Position numbers and translations under genes: made by a program. This document shows, piece after piece, positions 6,723 through 12,437 of a stretch of 12,437 nucleotides of DNA. The notes under the pieces were generated by a model, which saw only the letters and a list, made by a program, of their open reading frames with translations, was not told the DNA's origin and did no database searches. Origin of the DNA: Frankiales bacterium (lineage in GTDB: Bacteria > Actinomycetota > Actinomycetes > Mycobacteriales > SCTD01); assembly GCA_025465145.1 (NCBI GenBank), contig JAODNS010000262.1:1-12437 (forward strand), read 5' to 3'. The first letter of the stretch is position 1. Each line of letters opens with the position of its first letter.

Positions 6723-7193
6723 TCATCCACTCTCTGTCTGACCGGCGGCATGGCCCCCGGTGGAGCCGTGCCCGCCTTGCCCTCGCGCGGAGTCCGGCAG
6801 CTCGCCGGTCTCGCGCCACACGACCTGCTCGACCCGCTGCACCACCAGCTGCGCGACCCGGTCGAGCCGGCGCAGACGGACGGGAGCGGACGGGTCGGAG
6901 TTGATCAGGACGACCTTCACCTCGCCGCGGTACCCGGCGTCGATCGTGCCAGGGCTGTTCACGATGGAGACGCCGTGGTGCGCCGCGAGGCCCGACCGCG
7001 GGTGCACGAAGGCGGCGTACCCCTCCGGCAGCGCGAGCGCGATGCCGGTCGGCACCAGCGCCCGCTCCCCCGGCTGCAGCTCCACGTCCACCGTGGTCAC
7101 GAGGTCGCAGCCGGCGTCGCCGGGGTGCGCGTACGCGGGCAGGGGGACCTCGGGGTCCAGCCTGGTGACAGCGACCTCGAGCACGGGCAGCAC
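6723..7193 (-). CDS. dut: Trimeric dUTP diphosphatase (dUTPase)
   Basis: 156 aa. It hydrolyses dUTP to dUMP and pyrophosphate, keeping uracil out of DNA and supplying dUMP for thymidylate. All five trimeric dUTPase motifs are present: HPGDAGCDL (23-31), PRSGLA (65-70), GTIDAGYRGE (82-91, with catalytic D85 and uracil-stacking Y88), RLDRVAQLV (109-117) and the glycine-rich ARGQGGHGSTGG (136-147). Histidine instead of the usual phenylalanine in motif V is, as I recall, also seen in mycobacterial enzymes. The start is ambiguous: GTG 7193 gives this length, while GTG 7184 lies 7 nt after a TACTGT hexamer and would give a leaderless mRNA with a 153-aa protein. It heads the operon dut-DUF3710-OB-DUF3159 and is divergent from the dehydrogenase. 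Confidence 0.96.
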   Translation of the reverse strand: MLPVLEVAVTRLDPEVPLPAYAHPGDAGCDLVTTVDVELQPGERALVPTGIALALPEGYAAFVHPRSGLAAHHGVSIVNSPGTIDAGYRGEVKVVLINSDPSAPVRLRRLDRVAQLVVQRVEQVVWRETGELPDSARGQGGHGSTGGHAAGQTESG

Positions 7194-7195
7194 AG

Positions 7196-7201
7196 TAGCG
7201 T
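7196..7201 (+). promoter_or_regulatory. Candidate -10 hexamer TAGCGT for the dehydrogenase operon, overlapping a dut -10 candidate
   Basis: On the plus strand TAGCGT is 27 nt before ATG 7229. It overlaps TACTGT on the minus strand (7197-7192), which would serve dut, so the two promoters would be nearly back to back. The 10-mer GTAGCGTCGC here is identical to one in the permease/trkA gap. A GGAG at 7219-7222 is the likely ribosome site of the dehydrogenase. Confidence 0.3.
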
Positions 7202-7228
7202 CGCGATCCCTACCGGCTGGAGCACTCC

Positions 7229-8095
7229 ATGAGCAGGTCCGTCGTCGTCACCGGCGCCAACAGCGGCATCGGCCTTGTCACCGTCCTCGAGCTCGCGGGG
7301 GCCGGGTACGACGTGATCGGCACCGTCCGCAGCGCGGCGAAGGCCGAGCTGGTGCAGAAGGCGGCCGCCGACCGCGACGTCGAGGTCCGGACGGTGGAGC
7401 TCGACGTGAACGACGCGGCGTCCACCGAAGCGGGCTTCGCCACGGTCGAGGAGATGACCGACGGCCGGCTGTGGGCGGTCGTCAACAACGCCGGCTACGC
7501 GCAGGCGGGCGCCGTCGAGGACATCACCGACGAGCAGGTGCGCGCGCAGCTCGAGACCAACCTCGTCGCGCCGATCCGCATCGCCCGCCTCGTGCTGCCC
7601 GGGATGAAGGCGCGCGGCGAGGGCCGGATCGTCAACGTGAGCTCGGTCGCCGGCCGGCTGTCGACGCCGCTGATGGGCTGGTACTGCGCCAGCAAGCACG
7701 GCCTCGAGGCCGTGACGGATGCGCTCCGCATGGAGGTCGAGGCGGACGGCGTACGGGTGGTCCTGGTGGAGCCGGGCATGTTCGGCACCGACATCTGGTC
7801 CGCCGCGGAGGCCGGCTCGCTGCCCGAGCCGTCCAGCGCCCGCTACGCCGCCGCGTACGCCCGCAGCGAGGCCCTGAGCGCGCAGACCAAGCGGCTACCC
7901 GACCCGGTCTGGGTGGCCCGCACGATCCGCATCGCGCTGTCGAACCCGCTGCCCATGGCCCGGTACGTCGTCGGCGCCGACGCGGTCGGCGGCATCCTCG
8001 CCGAGACGCTCGTGCCCACCGTCGTCACCGACTACGTCAAGGCGTTCACCACGGGGCTGCGCGACCTGCCGGTCAAGATCCCCTTCCTGAAGTGA
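7229..8095 (+). CDS. Short-chain dehydrogenase/reductase (SDR), classical type
   Basis: 288 aa. NAD(P)-dependent oxidoreductase with a Rossmann fold. It has TGANSGIG (8-15) for cofactor binding, NNAG (86-89), active-site N111, S139, Y152 and K156 (YxxxK), so the catalytic tetrad is intact. R34 after the second strand favours NADP(H). The substrate is unknown; the C-terminal 100 residues do not suggest a specific one. ATG 7229 has GGAG 6 nt upstream. The stop overlaps the DUF3093 start in GTGA, so the two are one coupled unit. In the related conserved order I recall, dut and DUF3093 are immediate divergent neighbours, so this gene appears to be an insertion between them. Its composition is not different from its neighbours. 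Confidence 0.93.
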   Translation: MSRSVVVTGANSGIGLVTVLELAGAGYDVIGTVRSAAKAELVQKAAADRDVEVRTVELDVNDAASTEAGFATVEEMTDGRLWAVVNNAGYAQAGAVEDITDEQVRAQLETNLVAPIRIARLVLPGMKARGEGRIVNVSSVAGRLSTPLMGWYCASKHGLEAVTDALRMEVEADGVRVVLVEPGMFGTDIWSAAEAGSLPEPSSARYAAAYARSEALSAQTKRLPDPVWVARTIRIALSNPLPMARYVVGADAVGGILAETLVPTVVTDYVKAFTTGLRDLPVKIPFLK

Positions 8096-8532
8096 GCTAC
8101 GAGGAGCGCTGGATCGTCCCCTGGTGGTGGTGGCCCAGCGCGATCGGGCTGGCCACGCTGGTCGCCGCCGAGCTGCACTCCGGCGCCCCCGGCACGCGCG
8201 CCGTCGTCCCGTACGCCGTCCTTGTCCCGCTGACCGTGCTGCTGCTCGCCTTCGGCTCCCGCGGGCGCGTGCGCGTCGCGGACGGCGTGCTGACCGTGCC
8301 CGGCGCGCGCATCGAGCTCGCCCACCTCGGGGATGCCGTGGCGCTCGACCGCGAGCAGCTGCGCCGGCAGGCCGGCCCGAGCGCCGACCGGAACGCGTTC
8401 CTCGTCAGCCGGCCGTGGCTGCACAGCGCCGTGCGGGTGCTCGTGACCGACCCCGCGGACGACACGCCCTACTGGGTGGTGGGCACCCGCGACCCGGCCG
8501 CGCTGATCGCCGCGCTCAGAAGCAGAAGCTGA
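8092..8532 (+). CDS. DUF3093 membrane protein
   Basis: 146 aa, function unknown. Two hydrophobic helices, about residues 7-27 (after a tryptophan run, WIVPWWWW) and 38-55, are followed by a soluble beta-rich tail with TPYWVVGTRDPAALIAAL (125-142), a signature I associate with DUF3093. It corresponds to Rv2698, which in mycobacteria is divergent from dut. GTG 8092 is chosen because it overlaps the dehydrogenase stop in GTGA and gives a protein beginning MSYEERW, which fits the family N-terminus. The 3' end overlaps by 17 nt the stop of a membrane-protein fragment on the other strand. Confidence 0.87.
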   Translation: MSYEERWIVPWWWWPSAIGLATLVAAELHSGAPGTRAVVPYAVLVPLTVLLLAFGSRGRVRVADGVLTVPGARIELAHLGDAVALDREQLRRQAGPSADRNAFLVSRPWLHSAVRVLVTDPADDTPYWVVGTRDPAALIAALRSRS

Positions 8533-8665
8533 CGCCGTCCCAGTCGCGGACCGCCGTCATCGTGCACAGCGCGTAGAGCGGCACCGCGACCGGCACCAGC
8601 AGCAGGTACGCCTGGCCCTGGCGCAGGGTGCTGGCGGTGGCGTCGGTGTCGCAGGTGGGGCCGTC
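8516..8665 (-). pseudogene. C-terminal fragment of a membrane protein lacking a start
   Basis: On the minus strand 49 codons from GAC 8665 to a TGA at 8516-8518 are open, and every one of them ends in G or C, which is strong evidence of coding in this genome. The peptide holds CDTDATASTLRQGQ, a hydrophobic segment AYLLLVPVAVPLYALC and the tail DWDGVSFCF. Upstream of 8665 the same frame loses the GC3 bias (AGT CCT CCT) and offers no ATG or GTG before running into the DUF2945 gene, so there is no evident start. The best reading is the remnant of a larger membrane protein cut off where DUF2945 now lies. A small protein using a rare start codon cannot be excluded. The parent family is not recognised. 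Confidence 0.45.
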
Positions 8666-8676
8666 CTGAGGAGGAC
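8663..8676. terminator. Hairpin after the DUF2945 gene
   Basis: GTCCT (8663-8667) and AGGAC (8672-8676) form a 5-bp stem with a 4-nt loop, beginning 3 nt beyond the DUF2945 stop. It is a plausible weak terminator. It coincides with the left boundary of the membrane-protein fragment. Confidence 0.35.
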
Positions 8677-8679
8677 TGC

Positions 8680-8889
8680 CTACTTCTTGTGCAGGGCGCC
8701 CGGCTTGTGGACCGCCTCGCCGCCGCTCTCGTCGCTCTGCACGAGGTACTGCGGCTCGTCCTTGCTCGCCTGTACGTGCCGGCCGCCGGCGTCGGTCTCG
8801 CTGGTGATCTTCTTCTTCACCGTGCCGACCGCCTGGCCGCCGGAGCTGTTCCAGGTGACCTCGTCGCCGTTCTTCAGGTCGTCGCTCAT
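8680..8889 (-). CDS. DUF2945 (hypervirulence-associated protein, TUDOR-like) small protein
   Basis: 69 aa. The whole chain is one small beta-barrel-like DUF2945 domain: GDEVTWNSSGGQAVGTVKKKI (8-28), HVQASKDEPQYLVQSDESGG (38-57) and the conserved end AVHKPGALHK. It is cytosolic, with no signal peptide. The biochemical role is unknown; the family is often called hypervirulence-associated from a fungal member. ATG 8889 is chosen because GGAGG (8899-8895) lies 5 nt upstream. A longer frame to 9255 overlaps the DUF4235 gene on the other strand and is rejected. A GTTG-N15-GGGTA sequence upstream suggests stress-sigma control. It is divergent from DUF4235. Confidence 0.9.
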   Translation of the reverse strand: MSDDLKNGDEVTWNSSGGQAVGTVKKKITSETDAGGRHVQASKDEPQYLVQSDESGGEAVHKPGALHKK

Positions 8890-8912
8890 CGCTGCCTCCG
8901 GGTCAAGGGGGT

Positions 8913-8937
8913 GGTTCCCGACCGCTACCCCGGGCAA
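8913..8937 (+). promoter_or_regulatory. Possible SigB-type stress promoter for DUF4235
   Basis: On the plus strand GGTT (8913-8916), 15 nt, then GGGCAA (8932-8937) is a weaker match to the same stress-sigma pattern, with the same spacer as the minus-strand element it overlaps. A strong ribosome site GGAGGAG (8961-8967) follows before ATG 8972. Confidence 0.3.
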
Positions 8938-8949
8938 GGCATGGTCAAC
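8926..8949 (-). promoter_or_regulatory. Possible SigB-type stress promoter for DUF2945
   Basis: On the minus strand GTTG (8949-8946), 15 nt, then GGGTA (8930-8926) resembles the general-stress sigma (SigB/SigF) pattern GTTT-N14-16-GGGTA. The transcript would begin around 8918, giving a leader of about 30 nt with a GGAGG site. A housekeeping reading of the same -35 (TTGACC) finds no TAnnnT at the right distance. Confidence 0.4.
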
Positions 8950-8971
8950 AGCACAGACGTGGAGGAGTGAC

Positions 8972-9265
8972 ATGGCAGTCGGTTCCAAGCTGGTCGGCAT
9001 CGCGACGGGCATCGTCGTGCGCAAGGTCAGCGACAAGGCGCTCGGCGCGGCCTGGAAGAAGACCAAGCACTCCGAGCCGCCGGCGGACCCCGCCTCCCCC
9101 GGCACGCCGTGGAGCGAGGCCATCTCCTGGGCCGCGGCCAGCGGCGTGGCCATGGCCGTCGCCCGGCTGCTCGCCACCCGCGGCACGGCCACCGCGAAGA
9201 TGAAGATCACGGGCAAGGCGCCGGAGGGTCTCGAGGGCCCCGGCGGCAAGCGCAAGACCGCATAG
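8972..9265 (+). CDS. DUF4235 small membrane-associated protein
   Basis: 97 aa, function unknown. It has an N-terminal helix with a hydrophobic face (MAVGSKLVGIATGIVVRKVS), a basic linker (29-47), a hydrophobic helix WSEAISWAAASGVAMAVARLLATRG (47-71) and a basic tail. This is the usual DUF4235 layout, and it is probably attached to the cytoplasmic membrane. ATG 8972 is chosen because GGAGGAG lies 4 nt upstream; a longer frame starting at 8687 covers the divergent DUF2945 gene and is rejected. The amidase GTG follows 4 nt after the stop, so this small gene may head a four-gene transcript. Confidence 0.87.
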   Translation: MAVGSKLVGIATGIVVRKVSDKALGAAWKKTKHSEPPADPASPGTPWSEAISWAAASGVAMAVARLLATRGTATAKMKITGKAPEGLEGPGGKRKTA

Positions 9266-9269
9266 TCAG

Positions 9270-10640
9270 GTGGACGCGGTCGAGGTCGCGTACGCCGGCG
9301 TCGTCGGGCAGCGCGAGCTGCTGCGCTCCGGCCGCATCACGGCGGTCGAGCTGCTCCAGATCTGCCTCGACCGGATCGACCGGTACGACGGCCGGCTGCG
9401 CGCGTTCCGGACCGTGCTGGCCGACGCCGCGCGCGCCGAGGCGGAGGCGGCCGACGCGGCGCAGGACGACCGGCCGCTGCTCGGCATCCCGATCGCGGTC
9501 AAGGACAACGTGCCGGTGGTGGGCGTGGGCGCCTCCATGGGCACCGCCTCGCCGGAGCCTGCCGCGCCGCGCGACGCTGAGCTCGTCCGGCGGCTGCGCG
9601 CGGCCGGCGCGGTGATCGTCGGCACGACGAACCTGCCCGAGCTCGCCCTGTGGCCGTTCACGGAGTCGGTGACGTTCGGCGCCACCCGCAACCCGTGGAA
9701 CGTCTCCCGCACGCCCGGCGGCTCCTCCGGCGGCTCGGCTGCTGCCGTGGCCGCAGGCATGGTCGCCGCCGCGACCGCCTCCGACGGGGGCGGCTCCATC
9801 CGCATCCCGGCCGCCTGCTGCGGGCTGGTCGGCCTCAAGCCGCAGCGCGGGCGGGTACCGGTGGGCCTCGCGGGTGACGACGCCGAGCACTGGCAGGGCC
9901 TGTCCTCGTTCGGCTGCCTCACCCGTACGGTCGCCGACTCCGCGGTCGTGCTGGACGTCCTCACGGCCGGCGCGCTGGGCTCGGACCTGCCCGAGCCCGG
10001 ACCGCTCCGCATCGGCTGGACGGTCAAGGGTGGCGCCCCCACTCCCGTGGACGCCGAGGTGCGGCGGGCGCTCGACGAGGTGCTCGAGGTGCTGCGCGAC
10101 CAGGGTCACGAGGTGTTCGAGGCGGTGCCTTCGTACAGCGGCGTCGGCGAGAGCTTCCTGACCCGGTACGCGCGCGGGACCCGCGACGACCTGGTACGGC
10201 TGGTCGATCCGTCCTGCGTCGAGCCGCGCACCCGCGCCGTCGCGGCGATGGGCGCCCGGATGCCCGACGCGCTGCTCGCCCGCGCGCGGCGGCTGGGCGA
10301 CGAGGCGGCGCAGCGGCTGTCGGTGCTGCCCGGTGGCGCCGACGTGCTGGTGCTGCCGACGATCCCGCACCCGCCGATGCCGGTGGGCGCGCTCACCGGC
10401 ATGCGGACGCTCGCTCTCGCCGGCCGCGTCACCCCGTTCACCGCCCCGTGGAACGTCACCGGCCAGCCGGCCCTGTCGATCCCCTCCGGCGTGAACGCGG
10501 ACGGGCTCCCGCTCGCCGTGCAGCTCGTCGCGCGGCCCGGCGAGGACGCCCTGCTGCTCCGGCTCGCGGCACGACTCGAAGCAGCGCTGCGCTGGCCTGA
10601 CCGGCGGCCGCCCCTGGACTCGCTAGCGTCCGCGACGTGA
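9270..10640 (+). CDS. Amidase-signature family amidohydrolase
   Basis: 456 aa. Hydrolyses carboxamide bonds through a Ser-cisSer-Lys triad. K78 in IPIAVKDN, S152 in TPGGSSGGSAAA and nucleophile S176 in GGGSIRIPAACCGLVGLKP are all present with the 24-residue spacing between the two serines typical of the family. Length is normal for a free-standing amidase. GatA is unlikely because no gatB or gatC is adjacent; the substrate cannot be deduced. No signal peptide, so cytosolic. GTG 9270 is used because it begins 4 nt after the DUF4235 stop and no better upstream start exists; the ribosome site is weak. The stop overlaps the next GTG in GTGA, so it is coupled to the SCP2-hydrolase. Confidence 0.93.
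   Translation: MDAVEVAYAGVVGQRELLRSGRITAVELLQICLDRIDRYDGRLRAFRTVLADAARAEAEAADAAQDDRPLLGIPIAVKDNVPVVGVGASMGTASPEPAAPRDAELVRRLRAAGAVIVGTTNLPELALWPFTESVTFGATRNPWNVSRTPGGSSGGSAAAVAAGMVAAATASDGGGSIRIPAACCGLVGLKPQRGRVPVGLAGDDAEHWQGLSSFGCLTRTVADSAVVLDVLTAGALGSDLPEPGPLRIGWTVKGGAPTPVDAEVRRALDEVLEVLRDQGHEVFEAVPSYSGVGESFLTRYARGTRDDLVRLVDPSCVEPRTRAVAAMGARMPDALLARARRLGDEAAQRLSVLPGGADVLVLPTIPHPPMPVGALTGMRTLALAGRVTPFTAPWNVTGQPALSIPSGVNADGLPLAVQLVARPGEDALLLRLAARLEAALRWPDRRPPLDSLASAT
10624..10629 (+). promoter_or_regulatory. -10 hexamer TAGCGT for a possible leaderless internal start
   Basis: TAGCGT inside the end of the amidase gene is followed by 7 nt and then GTG 10637. This is close to leaderless spacing and could provide the SCP2-hydrolase with its own transcript. 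It also encodes amidase residues, so it may be chance. Confidence 0.3.
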
Positions 10641-11833
10641 TCTCGCAGGCCGTCGACCTTGACCACCTGCTCGCCAGCCACCTGCGCCGCGGGCTGGAGG
10701 GCACGGTGCTGGCGTTCCGCGAGGCGACGGTGGTCCTCGACACCGGCGGCGGCGGCACCTGGACCGTCTCGCTCTCGCACGGCCGCGGGCGGGCCCGCCG
10801 CGGCGCGGCGCAGAAGCCGACGCTGACGGTCACCGCCGCACCCGACGTGCTGGCCGACGTCGTGTCCGCGCGCATCTCCGGCGTCGACGCCTTCCTGCAG
10901 GGCCGGCTGACCGTCCGCGGCGACCTCGCGCTCGCCCTGCAGCTGGACGGGCTGTTCGCGGGCGACGAGGAGCGGCCCACCACGCACCCGCGGGCGCTCG
11001 AGGTACGCGCGATGAACGTCCGCACGCTGTACCTGGAGGCCGGTCCGGCCGACGCCCCTCCCGTGCTGCTGCTGCACGGCCTCGGCGCGACCAACGCCTC
11101 GCTGCTGCCCGTCCTCGCCGACCTCGCCGTCGACCACCGCGTCCTCGCGCCGGACCTGCCCGGCTTCGGCGCGTCCGAGGCGCCGGCCTCCCCATACAAC
11201 CCGGCCTGGTTCGCGGCCTGGGTGGAGGCCTTCCAGACGGCGACGAAGAGCCGCGGCGCCGTTCTCATCGGCAACTCGCTGGGTGGGCGGATCGCGCTCG
11301 AAGCCGGGCTCCAGCACCCGAAGTCGGTGAAGGCGCTCGTGCTGCTCACGCCCTCGCCGGCCTTCCGCCGGCTGCGCCAGTGGGTGCCGCTGGTCCGCTT
11401 CGCGAGCCCGGACCTCGCCCGGCTGCCGATGCCGCAGATGACGCACCGGATGGTCGTCGAAGGCATCCGCGCCATGTTCAGCGAGCCGGACCGGCTGCCC
11501 CGGCCGTGGTACGACGCGGCCGCGGACGAGGCCCGCCGGGTAATGCGCAAGCCCAGGCACCGGGTCGCGTTCTACAGCTGCGCGCGGCAGATCTACCTCG
11601 AGGACGCGTACGGCAAGAACGGCTTCTGGCAGCGGCTGCCGGGGCTCACGCCCCCCGCGCTGTTCATCTGGGGGGACCGCGACCGGCTGGTGCCCTCGTC
11701 GTTCGCCCGGCACGTCGCGGACGCGCTGCCGAGCGCCGGGCAGATCGTGCTCGAGGATTGCGGGCACGTGCCGCAGTTCGAGCACCCGGAGGACACGATG
11801 AGCATGATCCGGGGGTTCCTGGAGCAGATCTGA
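10637..11833 (+). CDS. SCP2-like sterol-carrier domain fused to alpha/beta hydrolase
   Basis: 398 aa. Residues about 8-110 look like an SCP2-type lipid-binding domain: a helical start, then strands with TWTVSLSHGRG and PTLTVTAAPDVLADVVSARISGVDAFLQGRLTVRGDLALALQL, the usual SCP2 ending. Residues about 125-398 are a complete alpha/beta hydrolase: oxyanion-side LLLHGLG (144-150), nucleophile S214 in GNSLGG, acid D349 in WGDRDRLVP and H377 in EDCGHVPQFEHPE. The fusion suggests a lipid-like or hydrophobic ester or amide handed from the carrier domain to the hydrolase, which is inference. GTG 10637 overlaps the amidase stop (GTGA). No signal peptide or membrane span. Neighbouring hydrolytic genes hint at a shared degradative job but do not prove it. 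Confidence 0.88.
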   Translation: MISQAVDLDHLLASHLRRGLEGTVLAFREATVVLDTGGGGTWTVSLSHGRGRARRGAAQKPTLTVTAAPDVLADVVSARISGVDAFLQGRLTVRGDLALALQLDGLFAGDEERPTTHPRALEVRAMNVRTLYLEAGPADAPPVLLLHGLGATNASLLPVLADLAVDHRVLAPDLPGFGASEAPASPYNPAWFAAWVEAFQTATKSRGAVLIGNSLGGRIALEAGLQHPKSVKALVLLTPSPAFRRLRQWVPLVRFASPDLARLPMPQMTHRMVVEGIRAMFSEPDRLPRPWYDAAADEARRVMRKPRHRVAFYSCARQIYLEDAYGKNGFWQRLPGLTPPALFIWGDRDRLVPSSFARHVADALPSAGQIVLEDCGHVPQFEHPEDTMSMIRGFLEQI

Positions 11834-11836
11834 CGG

Positions 11837-12437
11837 GTGCAGACCTTCGTCCCCTACCCGGACCTGCGGACCAGCTGCGTCGTCCTCGACGACCGCCGGC
11901 TCGGCAAACAGCGGGTCGAGACCTTCCAGATCCTGCGCGCGCTGACCTGGCCGACGTACGCCTGGAAGAGCCACCCGGCGGTCAAGATGTGGCGCGGCTT
12001 CATCCCGGCCCTCGTCGCGTACGGGCTGGAGAACTGCCGGGAGTGGACCCGGCGCGGGTACGCCGACTCGGTCGCGCCGCAGCTGCTCGGCTGGGGCGAC
12101 GGGACGTACGAGGACCTGCCGCCCTGGTGGGGGCTCGAGCAGCTGCACCTGTCGCACCGCAGCGCGCTGGTGCGCAAGGACCCGGCGTACTACCGGCCGC
12201 TGTTCCCGGACGCGCCCGACGACCTGCCGTACTTCTGGCCGAAACCCGTCTTCCCGCGCTGGCCGGTCCGCGCGGACGGGCCGGTGGAGCTGCCGGAGGC
12301 GCTGCACCTGCTCGGCTACGCCGAGCCGTGGGCCGGGCAGGCGGAGGCCGTCGACGCGGTACGGGCCGGGCGGGACGTGCTGCTGGCCGCGCGCACCGGC
12401 CGCACCACCGCCGGGCTGCTCGCCGGCCTCTGCACAC
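11837..12437 (+). CDS. Pyrimidine-dimer-glycosylase-like (MSMEG_6728-type) protein with helicase-like C-terminal extension, 3' truncated by window end
   Basis: At least 200 aa; the gene continues past the window. Residues 1-135 match the MSMEG_6728-type family related to pyrimidine-dimer DNA glycosylase/endonuclease V: MQTFVPYPD, VVLDDRRLGKQRVETFQILRAL (16-36), HPAVKMWRG (46-54), YGLENCREW and the terminal block LSHRSALVRKDPAYYRPLFP. Enzyme activity in this family is, as far as I know, unproven. After a proline-rich linker, residues 157-198 read like the start of a RecQ-type superfamily 2 helicase: LGYAEPWAGQAEAV, then AGRDVLLAARTGRTTAGL. Motif I has TT where GK is expected, so the phosphate-binding lysine is missing. 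GTG 11837 begins 3 nt after the hydrolase stop and gives the canonical family N-terminus. Confidence 0.82.
   Translation, partial: MQTFVPYPDLRTSCVVLDDRRLGKQRVETFQILRALTWPTYAWKSHPAVKMWRGFIPALVAYGLENCREWTRRGYADSVAPQLLGWGDGTYEDLPPWWGLEQLHLSHRSALVRKDPAYYRPLFPDAPDDLPYFWPKPVFPRWPVRADGPVELPEALHLLGYAEPWAGQAEAVDAVRAGRDVLLAARTGRTTAGLLAGLCT

Noticed and set aside
6760..8532. 590-codon frame joining antisense dut, the dehydrogenase region and DUF3093
   Set aside because: Only its last part is DUF3093. The rest is out of frame with the intact dehydrogenase and antisense to dut.
8680..9255. Extended DUF2945 frame and, on the other strand, extended DUF4235 frame (8687-9265)
   Set aside because: Each extension covers the other gene antiparallel. 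Strong ribosome sites at 8895-8899 and 8961-8967 fix the short starts.
10106..12307. Long minus-strand open frame (733 codons) opposite the amidase, hydrolase and glycosylase-like genes
   Set aside because: It is antisense to three genes with intact catalytic motifs. Its product is low-complexity Arg/Gly/Pro-rich sequence typical of shadow frames in GC-rich DNA.
1..12437. tRNA or rRNA genes, CRISPR arrays, transposases, integrases, attachment sites
   Set aside because: Reading both strands by eye showed no tRNA-like T-loop contexts, no regularly spaced repeats beyond the two-copy hairpin, and no mobile-element enzymes.

Overview
The window is very GC-rich, with almost every coding third position G or C, many GTG starts and frequent 4-nt stop/start overlaps. 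This is typical of a high-GC actinomycete (Actinomycetota). Gene content and order from the RNA methyltransferase to the DUF3093 gene match, from memory, the Mycobacterium tuberculosis stretch Rv2689c-Rv2698 (methyltransferase, APC permease, ceoB, ceoC, DUF3159, OB-fold, DUF3710, dut, DUF3093). The left two thirds are therefore a conserved chromosomal block. The genus cannot be named from the sequence alone.

Layout, left to right. Positions 1-172 hold no gene but contain several palindromes. A minus-strand pair follows: an Fe-S TRAM/RlmD-like RNA methyltransferase (173-1372), joined by a GTGA overlap to a KimA-like APC permease (1369-3375). Divergent from the permease are two coupled RCK/TrkA proteins (3451-4119 and 4119-4775), which suggests a potassium-homeostasis module. 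A 117-bp convergent gap with tandem hairpins separates them from a minus-strand run of DUF3159 membrane protein, OB-fold protein, DUF3710 protein and dUTPase (4893-7193). Divergent from dut are a short-chain dehydrogenase (7229-8095) and, coupled by GTGA, the DUF3093 membrane protein (8092-8532). The dehydrogenase sits where I would expect dut and DUF3093 to be direct divergent neighbours.

From 8516 onward the content looks accessory. A start-less C-terminal fragment of a membrane protein (8516-8665, minus) is followed by a divergent pair of small genes, DUF2945 (8680-8889, minus) and DUF4235 (8972-9265, plus). Their 82-bp gap contains sequences resembling general-stress sigma factor promoters on both strands. 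A compact plus-strand run follows: an amidase-signature enzyme (9270-10640), an SCP2-like/alpha-beta hydrolase fusion (10637-11833), and a pyrimidine-dimer-glycosylase-like protein of the MSMEG_6728 type. The last gene runs off the window and ends in a helicase-like segment with a degenerate Walker A motif.

Several genes have an actinobacterial -10 hexamer (TAnnnT) 6-7 nt before the start codon, which predicts leaderless transcripts. No tRNA, rRNA, CRISPR, transposase or integrase was seen. Nothing amounts to a wholly new system. The items most worth checking are the truncated membrane-protein fragment, the glycosylase-helicase-like fusion, the tandem hairpins and the divergent stress-type promoters.
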